From Cokeromyces recurvatus (taxonomy: Eukaryota > Mucoromycota > Mucoromycetes > Mucorales > Mucoraceae): a DNA stretch of 64,000 nt. Both the position numbers and the translations under genes were made by a program. Shown one piece after another: positions 24,310 to 37,258 of this stretch. The notes beneath the pieces are model-generated. The model had not been told where the DNA came from and did no database searches. It saw only the letters and a program-made list of their open reading frames with translations. Numbering within the stretch: position 1 is the first letter of the stretch; the number at the start of each line of letters is the position of its first letter. Where the stretch lies: positions 1,054,001 to 1,118,000 of the forward strand of contig NW_026251389.1 of the NCBI RefSeq assembly GCF_025118155.1. Reading direction: 5' to 3'.

Positions 24310-27042
24310 TTATTGCAAGCTTTTATTACAAGTAGCAGTGGATAGTTGACTTTTAAGAAAACCTAAAACAAGTGGTACCATTGAATTTTGTACAACCAAT
24401 TTAACAATTTCATGTCCTCTTTTGGTTACTACATTTGTCGTTGTTGTTGTTGCGGCTGTCAATACTGACTTTCGATCTTCTTTCTTCTTGGTTGGTAATA
24501 ATAATCGCATTGTCTGCCCATGTCTTTCATATACTGAATTATTTTCCTTGTCTCCTATTGCGTCAGTAGATCTTATCGTTCCCTTTTTGACCTCATCTGC
24601 TAACAATACTTCTTTCAAAACCTGTAATGCGACTCGTGCCTCAGGACTCATCTTTTTAAGCGCCTCTAAACTAGCTTCATTACGCTCCTCATTCATATGT
24701 CCACTTAATTTTTTTAGAGCCTCTACCCACTCATGTCGTTCCTCATCTGTCTCCACACTAAATGTATATTTACGTTGTGGTACTTCTTTTGTCTTTTTCT
24801 TGTCTTCTATCTTATTAGGTTCTATCGTTAATTTTTTTATATCTTGCTGTTGTGGAAAGCCAATTTGAAATGTGTATCTCATAAATGGCCTTTCTACTAC
24901 CACACTTTTAGTACGTGGTAATGTAGGACTTACATAGTTGCCTGCATTTTCTCCTGTCTTAATAAACATTAAGGATGTACGTCCCAGCGTATAGCCTGTT
25001 ATCCTAAACGTTTGTATACATGAAGTTGAAAAATCCAAAACGTTAGGCTCAAATACCAAATCTTGTCCTCTCAATTTAATTTGTAGGCCTTTATCGGGCT
25101 TTGGAATGGTAATAGTAATCGGATTTGATGGTATACCCTTTGTCAGCCTAGAAGGTAATCGATGTGGAATAACGGTAATTACCACATCTTGCTGCTGACC
25201 ACCATGCTTTCCCATCTTGTTGTCCCATCCTGTCTCGAGTCTTTCTTCCTTAATTGATCTATACATTTCCTCCATAAACTCACGCGGTACTAAATGATAC
25301 TGATCATAGTAATTCCATCGATCTAAAAATTCTGTAAGTGTCGGCTTTGTTGTCTGTCCACGAGCTCTCATTGACATAATGTAATGTAAAGGTGCATTTG
25401 TAACTGTGCTATCTTTTGTATGAGGCATTGTTCCCATCCGTCCTCGTCTTTGCTGTTCACCATCTTGTCGTTCTTTGACTTCTCTTGCATACCAAAACAC
25501 ATCTTTCTCTGAACTTGCATCATACCAATACTCTGCATTCAAAAACAACATAGCTACCACTACCTTCACTACCATATCTTCATGAAACTTGATCACATTC
25601 TGGTTAGCGTCATGCCATTTTTTCGCAAATCTTTCAATTAGATATTCAAGTGATTCCCAATGGCTAGGTAATCGAAATGTGGTTAACAAAATTCGTAATG
25701 CTTCATCGAGCCTTAAACCAATTAAACGGAAACATTCAAGAAAGGCATCATAGATATCTTGTGATGATTCCATTGCCAGATAATAACCCAATTGTCGTCG
25801 GTTAAGGTCAGGCGTTTTGAACAAAAAGTTAGCTATGCTTAATGGATCGTTTGTTAAGATATCCTTATCAATCAAATAATGAATACCCAAATTGGCGTTT
25901 AATTCAAATTTACGTAAAGCAGAAGCTAGAATAGGATGTATCTTGCGTGCAGGTGGTAGAATGGGTCGTCCTTCTTTATCTAGTTGAACAGTTGGGTATT
26001 TTTCCTGCTCTTTTAGGACTTGTTGGTTATAATATTCTTCTTTAGAAATATATAACGTTAAATGGCCTAGTTGAACAATATTTTTAACTTGAAATAAAGA
26101 ATTTTGGTTGGGTCGGAATCGATACCTATTGCGCTCCATTTGTGTACTGTTATTAACAATGATATTTTCGTCCATAATTGGTTTACATATCAAAAGTAAG
26201 TCGCTGAATAAAAATAAATAGCGGTCTTTCACTGTGTTAGCATTAACCACTTGAAAGACAGGTGTTTGCAATAAATGATATCGTGGTGGTATTGGCAAAG
26301 GCTTTGTAAACGTTGGTAACGGTTTTGTGACTAATAATTTGACACGTTCATTAGTGTCTGACATAGTCGGGTGACATTGAATGTTGTCATAGCTTTCTGT
26401 TTCTATGAGGTTAGAGATATTATTACCCGGTTCAATAGTAGTTGCTGGTGGATCGGATAGTGGTGAATGTGATCGTCTCGTCACTCGCTTCCTTAAGGGT
26501 AAGATTAACTTATTATTATTAGCCGTCTCTTGTTCCTCGTCTGATAACTCAATATCACTGTCTTCATTTTTCTTTTGTTTTTGCTGCTTCAGTTTATTTT
26601 GCAGGTAGTTGGGTGAGCTAAGCTCTTCTTCTTCATCTGTTGTCAAAATTCGAGCGCTACTTGTTCCAAGTGAAGACAATGATAGCATTTTTTCTCTTTC
26701 ATATCTATGTCTTAATGACTTATAATAGAGAGGTTGTTGCTCAGTGTCATGGTCGATACTAAAGGAGGGCGTAATGAATGGAGACATGCCATAATGGCTT
26801 TCTACAGAGCCTGATGAAACCAAATCTTCAGGAATGTTTCGATCTCTATCATTCCAGTTGGAAAAAGATGATGGTACAGTAACCCCACGATCAATGAGTC
26901 TTTGAGTAAACGAATTATGACTTGAATTACTGGTAGCAGAACTGCTTTTCCGACGAGGTGGTATCGATGCATCCAAGTAATCTGACACATTAGTAACAGG
27001 CAGCCTGTTATTGTTATTAGATGATTCATTTTGTTCGTACAT
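24310..27042 (-). CDS. Sec7-domain/PH protein with altered catalytic loop (Arf-GEF-like)
   Basis: A single exon of 910 aa from ATG 27042; an upstream ATG (27090) would add 16 hydrophobic residues that look like translated leader. The N-terminal 230 residues are polar and disordered. A PH-like strand (KDRYLFLFSDLLLIC) is followed by a Sec7 domain (NPLSIANFLFKTP-like helix, LGYYLAMESS, ALRILLTTFRLP, then FAKKWHDANQNV). Sec7 domains normally have the motif LPGEAQ with the catalytic Glu finger; here it is LPSHWE, with His461 at the Glu site, and the MLNTD motif reads FLNAE. A C-terminal PH-type end (KYTFSVETDEERHEWVEAL) is present. The likely role is at membranes, in Arf-related traffic, but exchange activity is doubtful. 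It is tandem with the esterase (90 bp). Confidence 0.82.
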   Translation of the reverse strand: MYEQNESSNNNNRLPVTNVSDYLDASIPPRRKSSSATSNSSHNSFTQRLIDRGVTVPSSFSNWNDRDRNIPEDLVSSGSVESHYGMSPFITPSFSIDHDTEQQPLYYKSLRHRYEREKMLSLSSLGTSSARILTTDEEEELSSPNYLQNKLKQQKQKKNEDSDIELSDEEQETANNNKLILPLRKRVTRRSHSPLSDPPATTIEPGNNISNLIETESYDNIQCHPTMSDTNERVKLLVTKPLPTFTKPLPIPPRYHLLQTPVFQVVNANTVKDRYLFLFSDLLLICKPIMDENIIVNNSTQMERNRYRFRPNQNSLFQVKNIVQLGHLTLYISKEEYYNQQVLKEQEKYPTVQLDKEGRPILPPARKIHPILASALRKFELNANLGIHYLIDKDILTNDPLSIANFLFKTPDLNRRQLGYYLAMESSQDIYDAFLECFRLIGLRLDEALRILLTTFRLPSHWESLEYLIERFAKKWHDANQNVIKFHEDMVVKVVVAMLFLNAEYWYDASSEKDVFWYAREVKERQDGEQQRRGRMGTMPHTKDSTVTNAPLHYIMSMRARGQTTKPTLTEFLDRWNYYDQYHLVPREFMEEMYRSIKEERLETGWDNKMGKHGGQQQDVVITVIPHRLPSRLTKGIPSNPITITIPKPDKGLQIKLRGQDLVFEPNVLDFSTSCIQTFRITGYTLGRTSLMFIKTGENAGNYVSPTLPRTKSVVVERPFMRYTFQIGFPQQQDIKKLTIEPNKIEDKKKTKEVPQRKYTFSVETDEERHEWVEALKKLSGHMNEERNEASLEALKKMSPEARVALQVLKEVLLADEVKKGTIRSTDAIGDKENNSVYERHGQTMRLLLPTKKKEDRKSVLTAATTTTTNVVTKRGHEIVKLVVQNSMVPLVLGFLKSQLSTATCNKSLQ

Positions 27043-27209
27043 CAAATAGTAATTAAGAATAAAAATAATAATAACAAATAAAACAAACAACGAAACAAAA
27101 AAAGAAGAGAATAATAAAAAGTATGTGTAACAGTAATAGGAGAAATATACAAATGAACTTTTTGCTTGAAAAAAAAAAAAAAAAAAAAAAAATACCCAGT
27201 TTTATTAAC

Positions 27210-30200
27210 TTATGCAAATGTTAGAGAATCCATGCGTTGTGACTTATTCTTTCGAGCCAAATTGACTAAAGAAATTAATTGCTGAACATGCTGCAAATTT
27301 AACTACAAAAATGATAAACGTTAAGTTTTCCAGAAATGAGTAAAATACACAAATGTGTAACTTACATAGCTAGGAATATATGAATTAGCCACAACATTAT
27401 GTGGTTCAGGTGGGTCATAATCACTATCTTCAATAGAAACATTATCTAGTAATAAGATGTCGCCTGCATCACCACTACTCACACGAGATGCAACTGCTCT
27501 CAAAATATCATTACTTATAGGATCCTATCATATAATCAAAGGTATAAATATGAAGAATGTACTTCCTATTATCTTGATATTTACCTCATAATCTGCTACA
27601 CAATAATTTTGAATTAATTTTTGTACTTGCGTTGGTGCGAGGAACCAACAAACATCATAAATAATCTTAATATCCTCTAATGTAGCCTTCTTAAGTTGTA
27701 ATAATTTTGTAGCCTGCATTAAATGCTCGAGTTGATTTGTAGCTTCTGCTACATCATGTGCTTTACACCATTCTTCTAAACGAGTAATATTATATTGAAT
27801 TTGCATAGCTAAACAGAGAATATAAGTCATTTATCTTCACTATATATGTATATATATTTGCAATTGCACTTACCTCGTTTCCATGAATTGAAGTTTCGCC
27901 TCATCACTAAATCATTAAAGGTTGTCACACCAATTAATCTTAATAACTCTGTTAATACTTGTTCGATTACATACAGCTCTACATAATACGCCTTCATTGT
28001 ATGCCAGACTCGATTTAAAAAGTTTAACAAATCATCCATGGAATAGGTTGCTTGATTATTCAATAAAATCTTGCCAAAAAATCGGGTTGAGTCATTAGTC
28101 ATAAATCCGGGTAATGATTGACTCTCAATTACTGCTGGTATCGCCATCTTATTTAACTTCTTCTTAAGTTCAGAGAGCCAATGATGATAAATATTATCTT
28201 CTAAGCATTGGAGCTCGAATTTTATTGTAGACACTAGTTTTTCGAAATCATGCCAGCCAACAGCCCGACGTCCATGAATTGAATTATAATGCATTTCGCG
28301 TTCAAGCTCCTGTTCTATCGAATACACTAATGACAATAATTCATGTGTGTTTGATAACCAATAAGCACAGGGTACAATTGTGTCTTCCGCCATGAACGAT
28401 AAGCAATCCTTTTGTATCGTGTCCATTGCTCTAAATAAAAGGCGTTCTGATTCTATTAAATAACCAGATCGCCACATTTGTGTCACAACCTGGGCAATAA
28501 TGTGTACAGCAAACACAACTTCTTGCTTGGGAGGCTGCTTCTGAGTGTCTGGTGGCACGATCTTTAAAGACTCTAGTAAACCATCAATAACCTCCTGTTC
28601 CAATATATCACTATTATTATTTAAGAGAGTATTAAGAGCTTCTTCTGCATTTGACTGTTCTTGATGGTTGGCAAATGGCATGGTACGATCAGATTTGGGT
28701 ATCATTTGCTCTGGCTCAGCATATACAACTTTGATAGGCGAAGTAACAGTACTACTATGTCGTCGTACTGCTAAAGAACCAGGTGAACGTCCTCTTCGTG
28801 CGTCAGGTGATGGTGAAATACGTCTTTGTGGTGATAGCGCACGATATACTGATCCTTGTCGCTTAGGATGATTATTTTTCAATGACTGTGATAATTGTGC
28901 CTTAAGTGCCACGATCTGGTTCTTAAGTTCTGTAACATCCTCATCACCTGTATCTGCAGTAGATCTACTGGTTTGTTGTTTTACAAGCTTGGCTATTTCC
29001 TCCTTTTGTTTTGCCAGGTCCAGCTGAAGTCGTTCAATCTCTTGGTCTTGCTTTTTAATACGTTCCAAAGAATGTTGATAGTCAGATTCAAGTCGATCAC
29101 GTTCATCCTTAATAGTTTCAAGCTCCTCTGTTGATGAAGCATTGCTAAGTGAAAATTCAAGGTCTTTAGCTCGTGCATCTAATTGCTCGTATCGTTGTGA
29201 CCACGATACCACCTGCTGCTCCAATTGATCAGCACGCACACGCAACTGATCCTTTTCTTCTTTATAGCGTGTTACGCTTTGTGTCAATTCAACTACTTTA
29301 CTTTCCAATTTATATGAAACTTCCTTGAAATGGTTCGCTGATCGTGCTTCCTGCTTGAGTACGATCAATGCTTGCTTTGCTAGTCGACATCGTATAGCTG
29401 TTTGCAATCCTGTAATCACCTTTCGCTTTCTTAAAAACTCAGATCGTACCTTCCAGCCTTTCAATAATGCCTGAATCTTGATTGCTGCAAAATGTTGTCG
29501 CAAATGAGCGAATGATTTGCGTGTCAAATGAGCTTTTGCAGTAGCTTGGAATCTTATTATTACATCTCTTTGTTTTAAATATTTCTGGCGCTGTGAATAT
29601 CGTCTCCAACATGTTTGAATCTTGATAGCAGCCTTGTTTTGTTTTGCCAATTCTAATTTTCGTTTACCATACTTTTGTCTTGCCACCCGTTGCAGTCTTT
29701 GAATCAATTCTAACTTTCTTAGGTAGTTTATACGTACAATAAAACGTCGCATATTCTTTTGTAAAAGAATTGTACATTGATCCCATCGTTCTCGACGACA
29801 TTTTTCAAGATAAGCCAACTGGCCTGCTCTAAAGAAAATCTTTGTTAAACCTACTTGATATTTGTCAGTATCAGGGATATATTTCTCCAAGATAACACGA
29901 CAGAGCTGGTGAATATCTGGGTTCAGATTTGGATCCCAATATTTAGAGTTGACAAGGGCATAGAAACGGTCAGCAAAATCTTCAAAAGTCCAGCGAGATG
30001 GATAACCTGCACAACTAATTCGAATGGTTTCTAATACACCACATGCCCTTAACTGTGAAAGAACCATATTGGGTTCAAAGCCCCAAGCAACCTTAGCTTC
30101 GTTTGGTTTGATACACCGAATATAATGTACATTAGTGTTATTGATCGTATCCATCAAGTTAATTAACGAAAGCTATAGATAATAATTAGCTAAAACATAT

Positions 30201-32573
30201 CATAAAGAATTGTTTGAAGTTTACCTTGAAAATAGAGCCCAATGTGGGTTTTTTGGCAATTGCCATGCCCATTTTTTTAACAGGTGCAGGCTGAAAAAAA
30301 AATACTTTTATTAGCATAAATAGGTATATATATATATATATATATATTGGTCTATTTACCTTCACTTCTTGACTTGTTGCAGCTTCTGTAGCTGTCTGTA
30401 ACATTTCAACTAAAAACTTTGATTCTGAATTCTGCAATACAGCTAACATTTCATCAGGTACTGTATCTTTATTTTTATCTAAAAACCCTTCTGCATCATA
30501 CTCAACATCGTGCGCATAATGACAGATAATAAATGCACTATTTGAAAATCTAGGTTTCTTAAAATACTTTTGGTACTTGCTATTATCGCCAAATGATGCA
30601 TAAAGCTTATTACAAAATCCTTGGTCAGTGCCCGACGGCATTCTTGACTCCTCATCTAACAATGATAGTACACCTAATTTAGATTCAATTACTTCAATAC
30701 ATCCTTGATTGTCACTAAACTCGATAAATTTCCAATCAATCTTTTCCTTCACATATTCTTCCTGTTCAAGCTTAAAAACATGTTGATTAAATTGCTGCTG
30801 GAGCTTTTCATTAGCATAATTGATACAAAATTGCTCAAAGGAATTCTTTTTAAAATGTTCAAAACCGTAAATATCAAGAACGCCAATAAAAGTTTGAATT
30901 TGGCTAGCATCATTACAGGAGAGGGAGTCATTGACGACTTTAACAAGCCAATCAAAGAGATTAGCATAGATATACTTAGCAACAGAGTCTCGAACAACAG
31001 TGGCTTGTAATGGATTGAGCTTTTTTACGATCTTATCATTACGTGTTACAATTTGTTTTTGAATGAGCCACTTGCGGAAGTCACTACTTTTGATGCCTAA
31101 GAGGTGTGTGGCGGTGACTAAAGCAGGCTGTTTTTCATCTAGAGTAACATTATCATTGCGTCCCGTAATTTCAATGTTACCGATATGTAGGAGAGCTGCT
31201 AATAATTTAAAAATATGCCATTGAGATTCGACAGCAATACCCACAAGAGAAAGTGATTTCTGAGTAAGCTCAAATTCAACAGCGTCATCAACGCCGGGGA
31301 TTGTGCCCACACCACTTTGGTTAAGATAATGGAATTTACTCCAATCATTTAATTCTAAATTTTTTCTTTCATTGCTTGGTGCACCTGAACAAAGCTTTAT
31401 AAAAAGTGAGCAAAAAATCAAAATAACAGCTTCAAGTTTTCTTTTTACCTGATAAAAAATGTGGTAATTTCTTTCCGTTTCAGGCTGGAAAATTAATCTT
31501 GATCTTTCTAAAAGATATGTTCTGATTTTGGCGCCCACAATGTTATTTTTACCATCAAATTGAATCTAAATTTTGAATAATAAGTGATTTTCTTTTATTA
31601 ACACATTTAATATCCTTTACCTCAATGTATTTACCAAATCTCGAACTGTTATTATTTCTTGTTGTTTTAGCATTACCAAATGCTTCCATAATAGGGTTTG
31701 TGGCTAAAATAATATGCAAACTTAGGGCTTAGATTTATAGTTTTTTTTCCTTCCATTTTGTTATATTAATTACCCATAATTTGCTCTTCTACTTCTGTCA
31801 TTCCCTGAGATGTATCTTTCATTTTTCCGGACTCCTTATCATCAGCCGTAGCAAAATATCTCATAATATGTGTTGCACTCACTGTTTTACCCGCACCACT
31901 CTCACCTGACACAACCACAGTTTGATTCTTTTTTTCGCGGACCATACAACGATAAGCATCTTCAGCAATAGCAAATAAATGAGGTTCTAGTTCACCACGT
32001 CGTCTACCTGAATATTGCTGGATGATATCAGGCTCATAAAGTGGAACATTAGCAAAAGGATTAGCAGCAATTAAGACGATACCAGAATAAGTGTATATGT
32101 TACGTTGAAAGTAACGTGTACGAATTGTGTTTAGAACTATAAAATTGTGTTTCATAAGTAAGACTTATTTTTAGATTGTATAAATTTATACCTGAAGGCT
32201 CATTTAAATAACTCAAATTAGTTAAATCTTCTGTATTTTCTAGACGAGGTGGATTCCTTAAAGGTGGTAAATTGGCGCCTTTTGTTTTCTCCAATAGAGC
32301 AAATGTGCTTTCAAATACATGTTCCTGAAAAAAAAAAAAATAAATAAATAAATAAATAATGATGAAATATAAAGTAATTCATCTTTAATTGCTTTTTACT
32401 CTTTCTTCATCTTTATCATCTTGAAATATAATTTTAATGCCATTAGATGTTTCTTGCTTGGAAATCACGGAAGCAGATACCCAAGCCTCATCTTCATCTT
32501 CAAACCATGCCTTTGTATCCTTCGTATATACTTCGATGGCTTGCTTTACTCCTGAAGATAATGTATCTGCCAT
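27210..32573 (-). CDS. MYO2: Class V myosin heavy chain
   Basis: Eleven exons in one frame: 32573-32400, 32324-32192, 32136-31774, 31703-31621, 31565-31449, 31394-30360, 30290-30225, 30172-27874, 27808-27585, 27524-27366, 27302-27210 (1581 aa; yeast Myo2 has 1574). Order: SH3-like start ([13 protein letters not shown]), P-loop GESGAGKT, switch I ([10 protein letters not shown]), switch II (DIYGFEHF), actin-binding [10 protein letters not shown], converter, about six IQ motifs, a coiled coil ([18 protein letters not shown] on), and a C-terminal globular DIL/cargo domain. It would move secretory vesicles and organelles along actin toward hyphal tips. Splice sites agree with conserved motifs on both sides of every intron. 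One intron (30359-30291) carries a (TA)n repeat. Gene symbol given by class, since a lineage may have more than one class V myosin. Confidence 0.95.
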
Positions 32574-34500
32574 CTATATAATGTTTAAAGGATACTCTTT
32601 TTTTTTCCAAATTTAAAGAGTCCTTTTTTTGTTTTATGAAAAAAAGAAAAGAAAATAAAATAAAAAAAAATAAAATAAAATAAAAAAAGGGCAATTAAGC
32701 TTTTTTCAATTTCAAGTAGTGTAGTACAATGTTTGCCTTTTTTGGATCAAGTAATATACAATTAAATAAATTTTTTATTACATAATTAAATTTTTGATCT
32801 TCATAAGCACATAGTATTTAAATGATACTGGATTATTGCCCAGATTAGCTCAATAAAATAATAGAAAAAAGAAAATAAAATCCCTTTGTATGAGATACAA
32901 GGTTAAAAAAGAAAGGGGAAGGAGGGGAGGGAGATAAAGAGGGAGAAGAGGTAAAGGAAAGATATACTAAAGTTATAAAAAAGTGAAGGATGATGCTCTA
33001 GCTTCGGTTGCTAAACAACCATTGCAGCAATTTAGAACCAGGATTTTCAATAGAAGGGGAGGGGGGGCTTATCATGAAATATATAACCTAATTCGTGGAG
33101 AATCGCACATTTTTCTGGCCAAAAGATAGTTTATGCAGAACCACAATGTGATGGACGAGACGGTTTAACTGGCAACTGGCTCAACAGAAAGAATATTGGA
33201 TCAGCAACTAAGTCAAGAAGATATAAAGAACGATTCATGTGTAGGCAACGAATTGAGTGAGATTTGGTAAACAATTCGGTAGGATGATAAATGCATGATC
33301 GAAGTTCACTGCCTAGTAGCCATTCAAGACGTTTCAAGAGTAGGTATGGAAGATTGCAAGTTAGTTTGTAAGTTAGAGGATGAATCGACTATGAGTTGAT
33401 ACATGTCGAAGGCAATTAAGCTCTTACTGCATAATGTATATTTGAACAATAGTTGACTAGGATCTTGGGGAACATGACCGTGTCGATAAAACGTGGTCTT
33501 TTGGTAGCATGCAGGACATTTTACATATCTACGAACTGTGGTGAAGGAACTTTGGAGTTCCTCTGATTGTTCTTCAGAAAGTACGGGTGAGGACCCTTTC
33601 TATAAGGGCCTAAAATAGGTAGTATAGAATTTGATGAGAAAGGATTTAAGTATTGTCAATAGTAGATAAGTCTAGTAATGTGTTTAGAACGCTTTCCATA
33701 TAGTGAAAAGTTTACTATAATAATGGGAAACAGAAAGGAAATTATCGTTACAGTTCTTATTTCATTTTTTCATTCTTTACATCATCTAGTATATATTTGA
33801 ACACAAGTAGTCTTAAGGGGATTAGTTCTATTCTAGGGAACTCCAAGGGCCTTATTCCATTAAAGCTTTACTGTGTTCTGCTTGTGTAAGATTTATTATA
33901 GAAGCGTTTACAATATCTGTCAAAAGGGTAACTAATTTATTGTTTCTGATATTTTTTATTTTTATTTCATGGTCGTGAATGAAGTTATCCATACTCCAGA
34001 CTGACTGATTCATGCGGTGCTATAAAAATCAGTAACAATTTTTTATTAGAAAAGTTCACATTTATTTGATAAAATTGTTATCTTCAAGTCCTAAAAAAAT
34101 GAAAATAATCAAAACCTATGCGTCTACTCTGGAAAGAATTAGAAACTATAAGATTAGCTATCATTTTTTATTGTAATATCATATGTACCTTCTTCAGCAG
34201 TTGCTGACTTTTTTTTTATTTTATTATAATGCCTCTATGCATATTCTTTTTTTTTTTTTTCTTCCTTTATCAAAAAATTATTACATGATAGAACTGCAAA
34301 TGCCGTCTTAAAGTTAACAGGAAAAAAAACAGTAATATAAGTTAAAAAAAAAAAAAGTGATATGAGTCAAGTCTATTTCTATTTATCATTGATCTTTTAT
34401 ATGGTTCTTGTCTGTCTAACTACCGTCACATTATTCTTTTATACAGCGACTCAAAAAATGTGAATCTTTTTTTTTTTCTTTTTTTGTGGCAAAATTGATA
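32574..34500. other. Intergenic region between myosin V and RPP40
   Basis: About 1.9 kb between two divergent genes. The part next to myosin is A-rich and purine-biased on the plus strand (for example 32895-32970, GAGGGGAGGGAG-like). A modestly more GC-balanced stretch at about 33000-33660 has no domain in any frame. Both promoters should lie here; no specific element was recognised. Confidence 0.5.
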
Positions 34501-35917
34501 ATGAGTGAAAAAGCTTATTTTACGAATATCGAACCTTTAAAGTCTCATAGTGATTTAAATTATCTTGATTTAGATCAACATGAAAAAATTTGGAAGTCTA
34601 TTATTGACTCGCACTCTTTTAACCAAACAGTAATAAAGTTATAAATGTATTTTAATCGATGAACGATGAACTAACAAGATCTATATCTATATTGATAAGC
34701 TTACTCTGTTTTTGCCTTCACTTAGTAATAATATAGCAGCAGAACATTTCAACATTAGTTTTGGAAATTATTATGAAATAGAAGCTCCTTTACGAATCAT
34801 TCTTGATCCTGACTTTTTCAAAAGTATATTAAATCAGGTAAAATAAAAGTTAAAATCTGAAATGATATTTTATTGTTAACAGTCTTTTGTAGAACAATAT
34901 AATTTAATAATGCATAGTCTTGATACAAACTTAAATTCAGATGATGTTGTTGTTTTAACATCTCAAGGTGAATTAATTTTCAGCTTGATCAAAAATACTT
35001 TTGAAACCTTTGGTATAGAAGCCTTAACACGCACAAAGGCTGATATTAAACACGATAAGCACAGTAATGTATTCTAAATTAATAAGGGAACAAACATGAT
35101 TATTAAATTGTGTGTATTAGTTATCAAGATTGACTTGAAAAAAAAATGTTTTCAAGTTGGAAGCAAAGAGTTTAATAGATTAAAATGGTGTTTAGAAAAT
35201 ACTCTGACAAGAAATTTTAATATGGTATTTTGTGCAACAGATGCGTGTAAGTTAATACTATAAAAGATTAGAAAGTGATACTGAAGGATACATAAAGTGA
35301 CAGGAACGACGGTCGATATTCAATGGCCAACGATGGTATCAAAGATTAGTAAAAAAGAAATGAAGGCTGAATTAGAAACGTTGATGGATATAAATATACC
35401 TTCATTTGAACCCATTGCATATCCACTAAATGAAAAAGCAGATGATTGGGATAACTTGGCTATGGAAGCCTTAGAATGGCTCGGTTTAGCTCATTTAAAA
35501 GCTAATCGAATTAAAAGGAATGACAAAGTAGATCCTTTTGTTTCTGTATATCAGCCACCAACACCTTCAATTAAAAGTAATAATGGAACATTAGTGAAGT
35601 TCAAAGGGTTAATTCCAACAACATGTATTCAGAATATTATGATTATTATTAGGTAATCAAATAACTTATGTCTTATGAAAATGAGCATTTTAATAATATT
35701 TAATTGTCTTAGAAAAATGATGAACTTAAACATAACATCTGAATGGGTGTCTTTAAGCTGTTGGGGATATAAAGATTCGCCATTTACATGGAATAATATG
35801 GGCCATTATCAATATTTAAATGGAGAAAATGATTATACATTTTTATTATTGCCAAACAAAAAAACAGCTTATACATATCAACTATACGGTTCACATCATG
35901 CTACATTATTGAAATAA
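34501..35917 (+). CDS. RPP40: RPP40-like subunit of RNase P/MRP
   Basis: Six exons (34501-34629, 34679-34837, 34883-35063, 35121-35246, 35298-35652, 35713-35917) give 384 aa (human RPP40: 363). Family marks in order: LTLFLPSLS, PLRIILDPDFFKS, DVVVLTSQGELIFSL, IIKIDLKKKCFQVGSKEFNRL, LEWLGLAHL and the C-terminal WVSLSCWGYKDSPFTW. RPP40 is a protein subunit of nuclear RNase P and RNase MRP, which process tRNA 5' ends and rRNA. Exon 5 begins at an AG inside CATAAAG; the alternative AG eight bases later would create an immediate stop. Similarity is clear in blocks but weak overall. Confidence 0.82.
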
Positions 35918-37258
35918 ATCAAATGAATATGTTCCTCTTATTAAATACTTAATTTAAACGTTTTCTCCAAAGTATAAACTTCTTTCGTGATTTAATTAAA
36001 GTTGAATAAGAATTTCTAAAAGATTAAGCTTAATAAATATAATGATGACTTCTATCATTTTACCAATTCTTTCACAATAAATATAATTCTATGAATATGA
36101 TATGCTGTTAATATATTTTGCTTTCATATAGTATCTAAAGGTTGGATCAAGTATGTAAAGACTTATTATAAGAAATAATGCCTTGCTTCTGTAGAATTTG
36201 GGGGCAGAGGTAGAATTATGTTACAGTATTTACACATAAAACAAGATGATGTCCTTTAAATTTTTTATTTCCTATCTTGTTTGATAAGTGAAAGTTTACC
36301 TGTTAGTACAATAAGAAGACATATATCATTAATTAGCCTTACTCTGTTTATAATACTAGTATAAACTATCTTTTTTTTTTGGGGGGAAAGTGGTTTTAGA
36401 ATATGAAGATGATATGTTGCAAGTCGTGATTCAAAATTCTTGACTATCATGTTAGTGCATATCGTAGTGGTCTCAATACATGCAGTAATCAAGTACTGGC
36501 TATATTCTCGTACAAATCTTTCTATAATGTATTGTAGTTTTAGATATCGTTGGGAGAAACTGTTTCAATTTGCCAAATAATTAGCTGTGATATAGAATAC
36601 TATAAATGCTGTATAATCAACGTTTTGCTAACTACTTCATTAGAGTGGCATATCATACAGTAATCAACAAAGATTTGAGATCTTATGACAATATGTCGCA
36701 TATCTTGAATATTTTTGTATTTCAGTCTTAGAATTGTATCAAGTTGTAAGTAACATGGCAGAGTCTAGTCCGTAGTCCGTTTTCTTTGCATGCAACTGTG
36801 CTGTATATCATTTATAGACGATAAATCAATCAGTGGCCTTTATTCTTCCTTATTTATATAAATATATTTTGGACACTAATAAAATGATTTTTTCTTTTTT
36901 CTTTTCTTTTTTTTTTTTACCTTTTTATCGTTATATAGTTTGATATGAAAGCCTATAAATTTTATTTTACTTTTTTACGAATATGAATATACTAAAAACA
37001 AAATCTATAGTTATCATTATCTTCAAGTTTTATATACGTATACATGTATATTTTTTTTTCTTTCTTTCTTGATCCGGGCAAATTTGATATTTCAAATAAC
37101 ATCTCGTGCTTTTTGAGCCTTCAAATTTATTTATTTTTAACAGTCCGCAGCGATTAGAATACAACTATAGTGTTTTTGCCTTTTTAAAAGTTATTATCCA
37201 ATAGATGAATTTCTTATTCTTTTTTTTTTTTTTTTTTTTTTTTTTGTCGTAAAGCAGT
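35918..37258. other. Intergenic region
   Basis: About 1.3 kb of AT-rich DNA between tandem genes. Nothing recognisable was found; the open frame at 36265-36492 (minus) has no domain. A long T tract ends 14 bp before the PDI start codon. Confidence 0.5.

Noticed and set aside
28668..29178. Open frames on both strands within the myosin coiled coil and tail
   Set aside because: They are shadows of the continuous myosin exon.
33131..33337. A 68-aa minus-strand frame
   Set aside because: No domain, no splice context and no codon pattern typical of the neighbouring genes.
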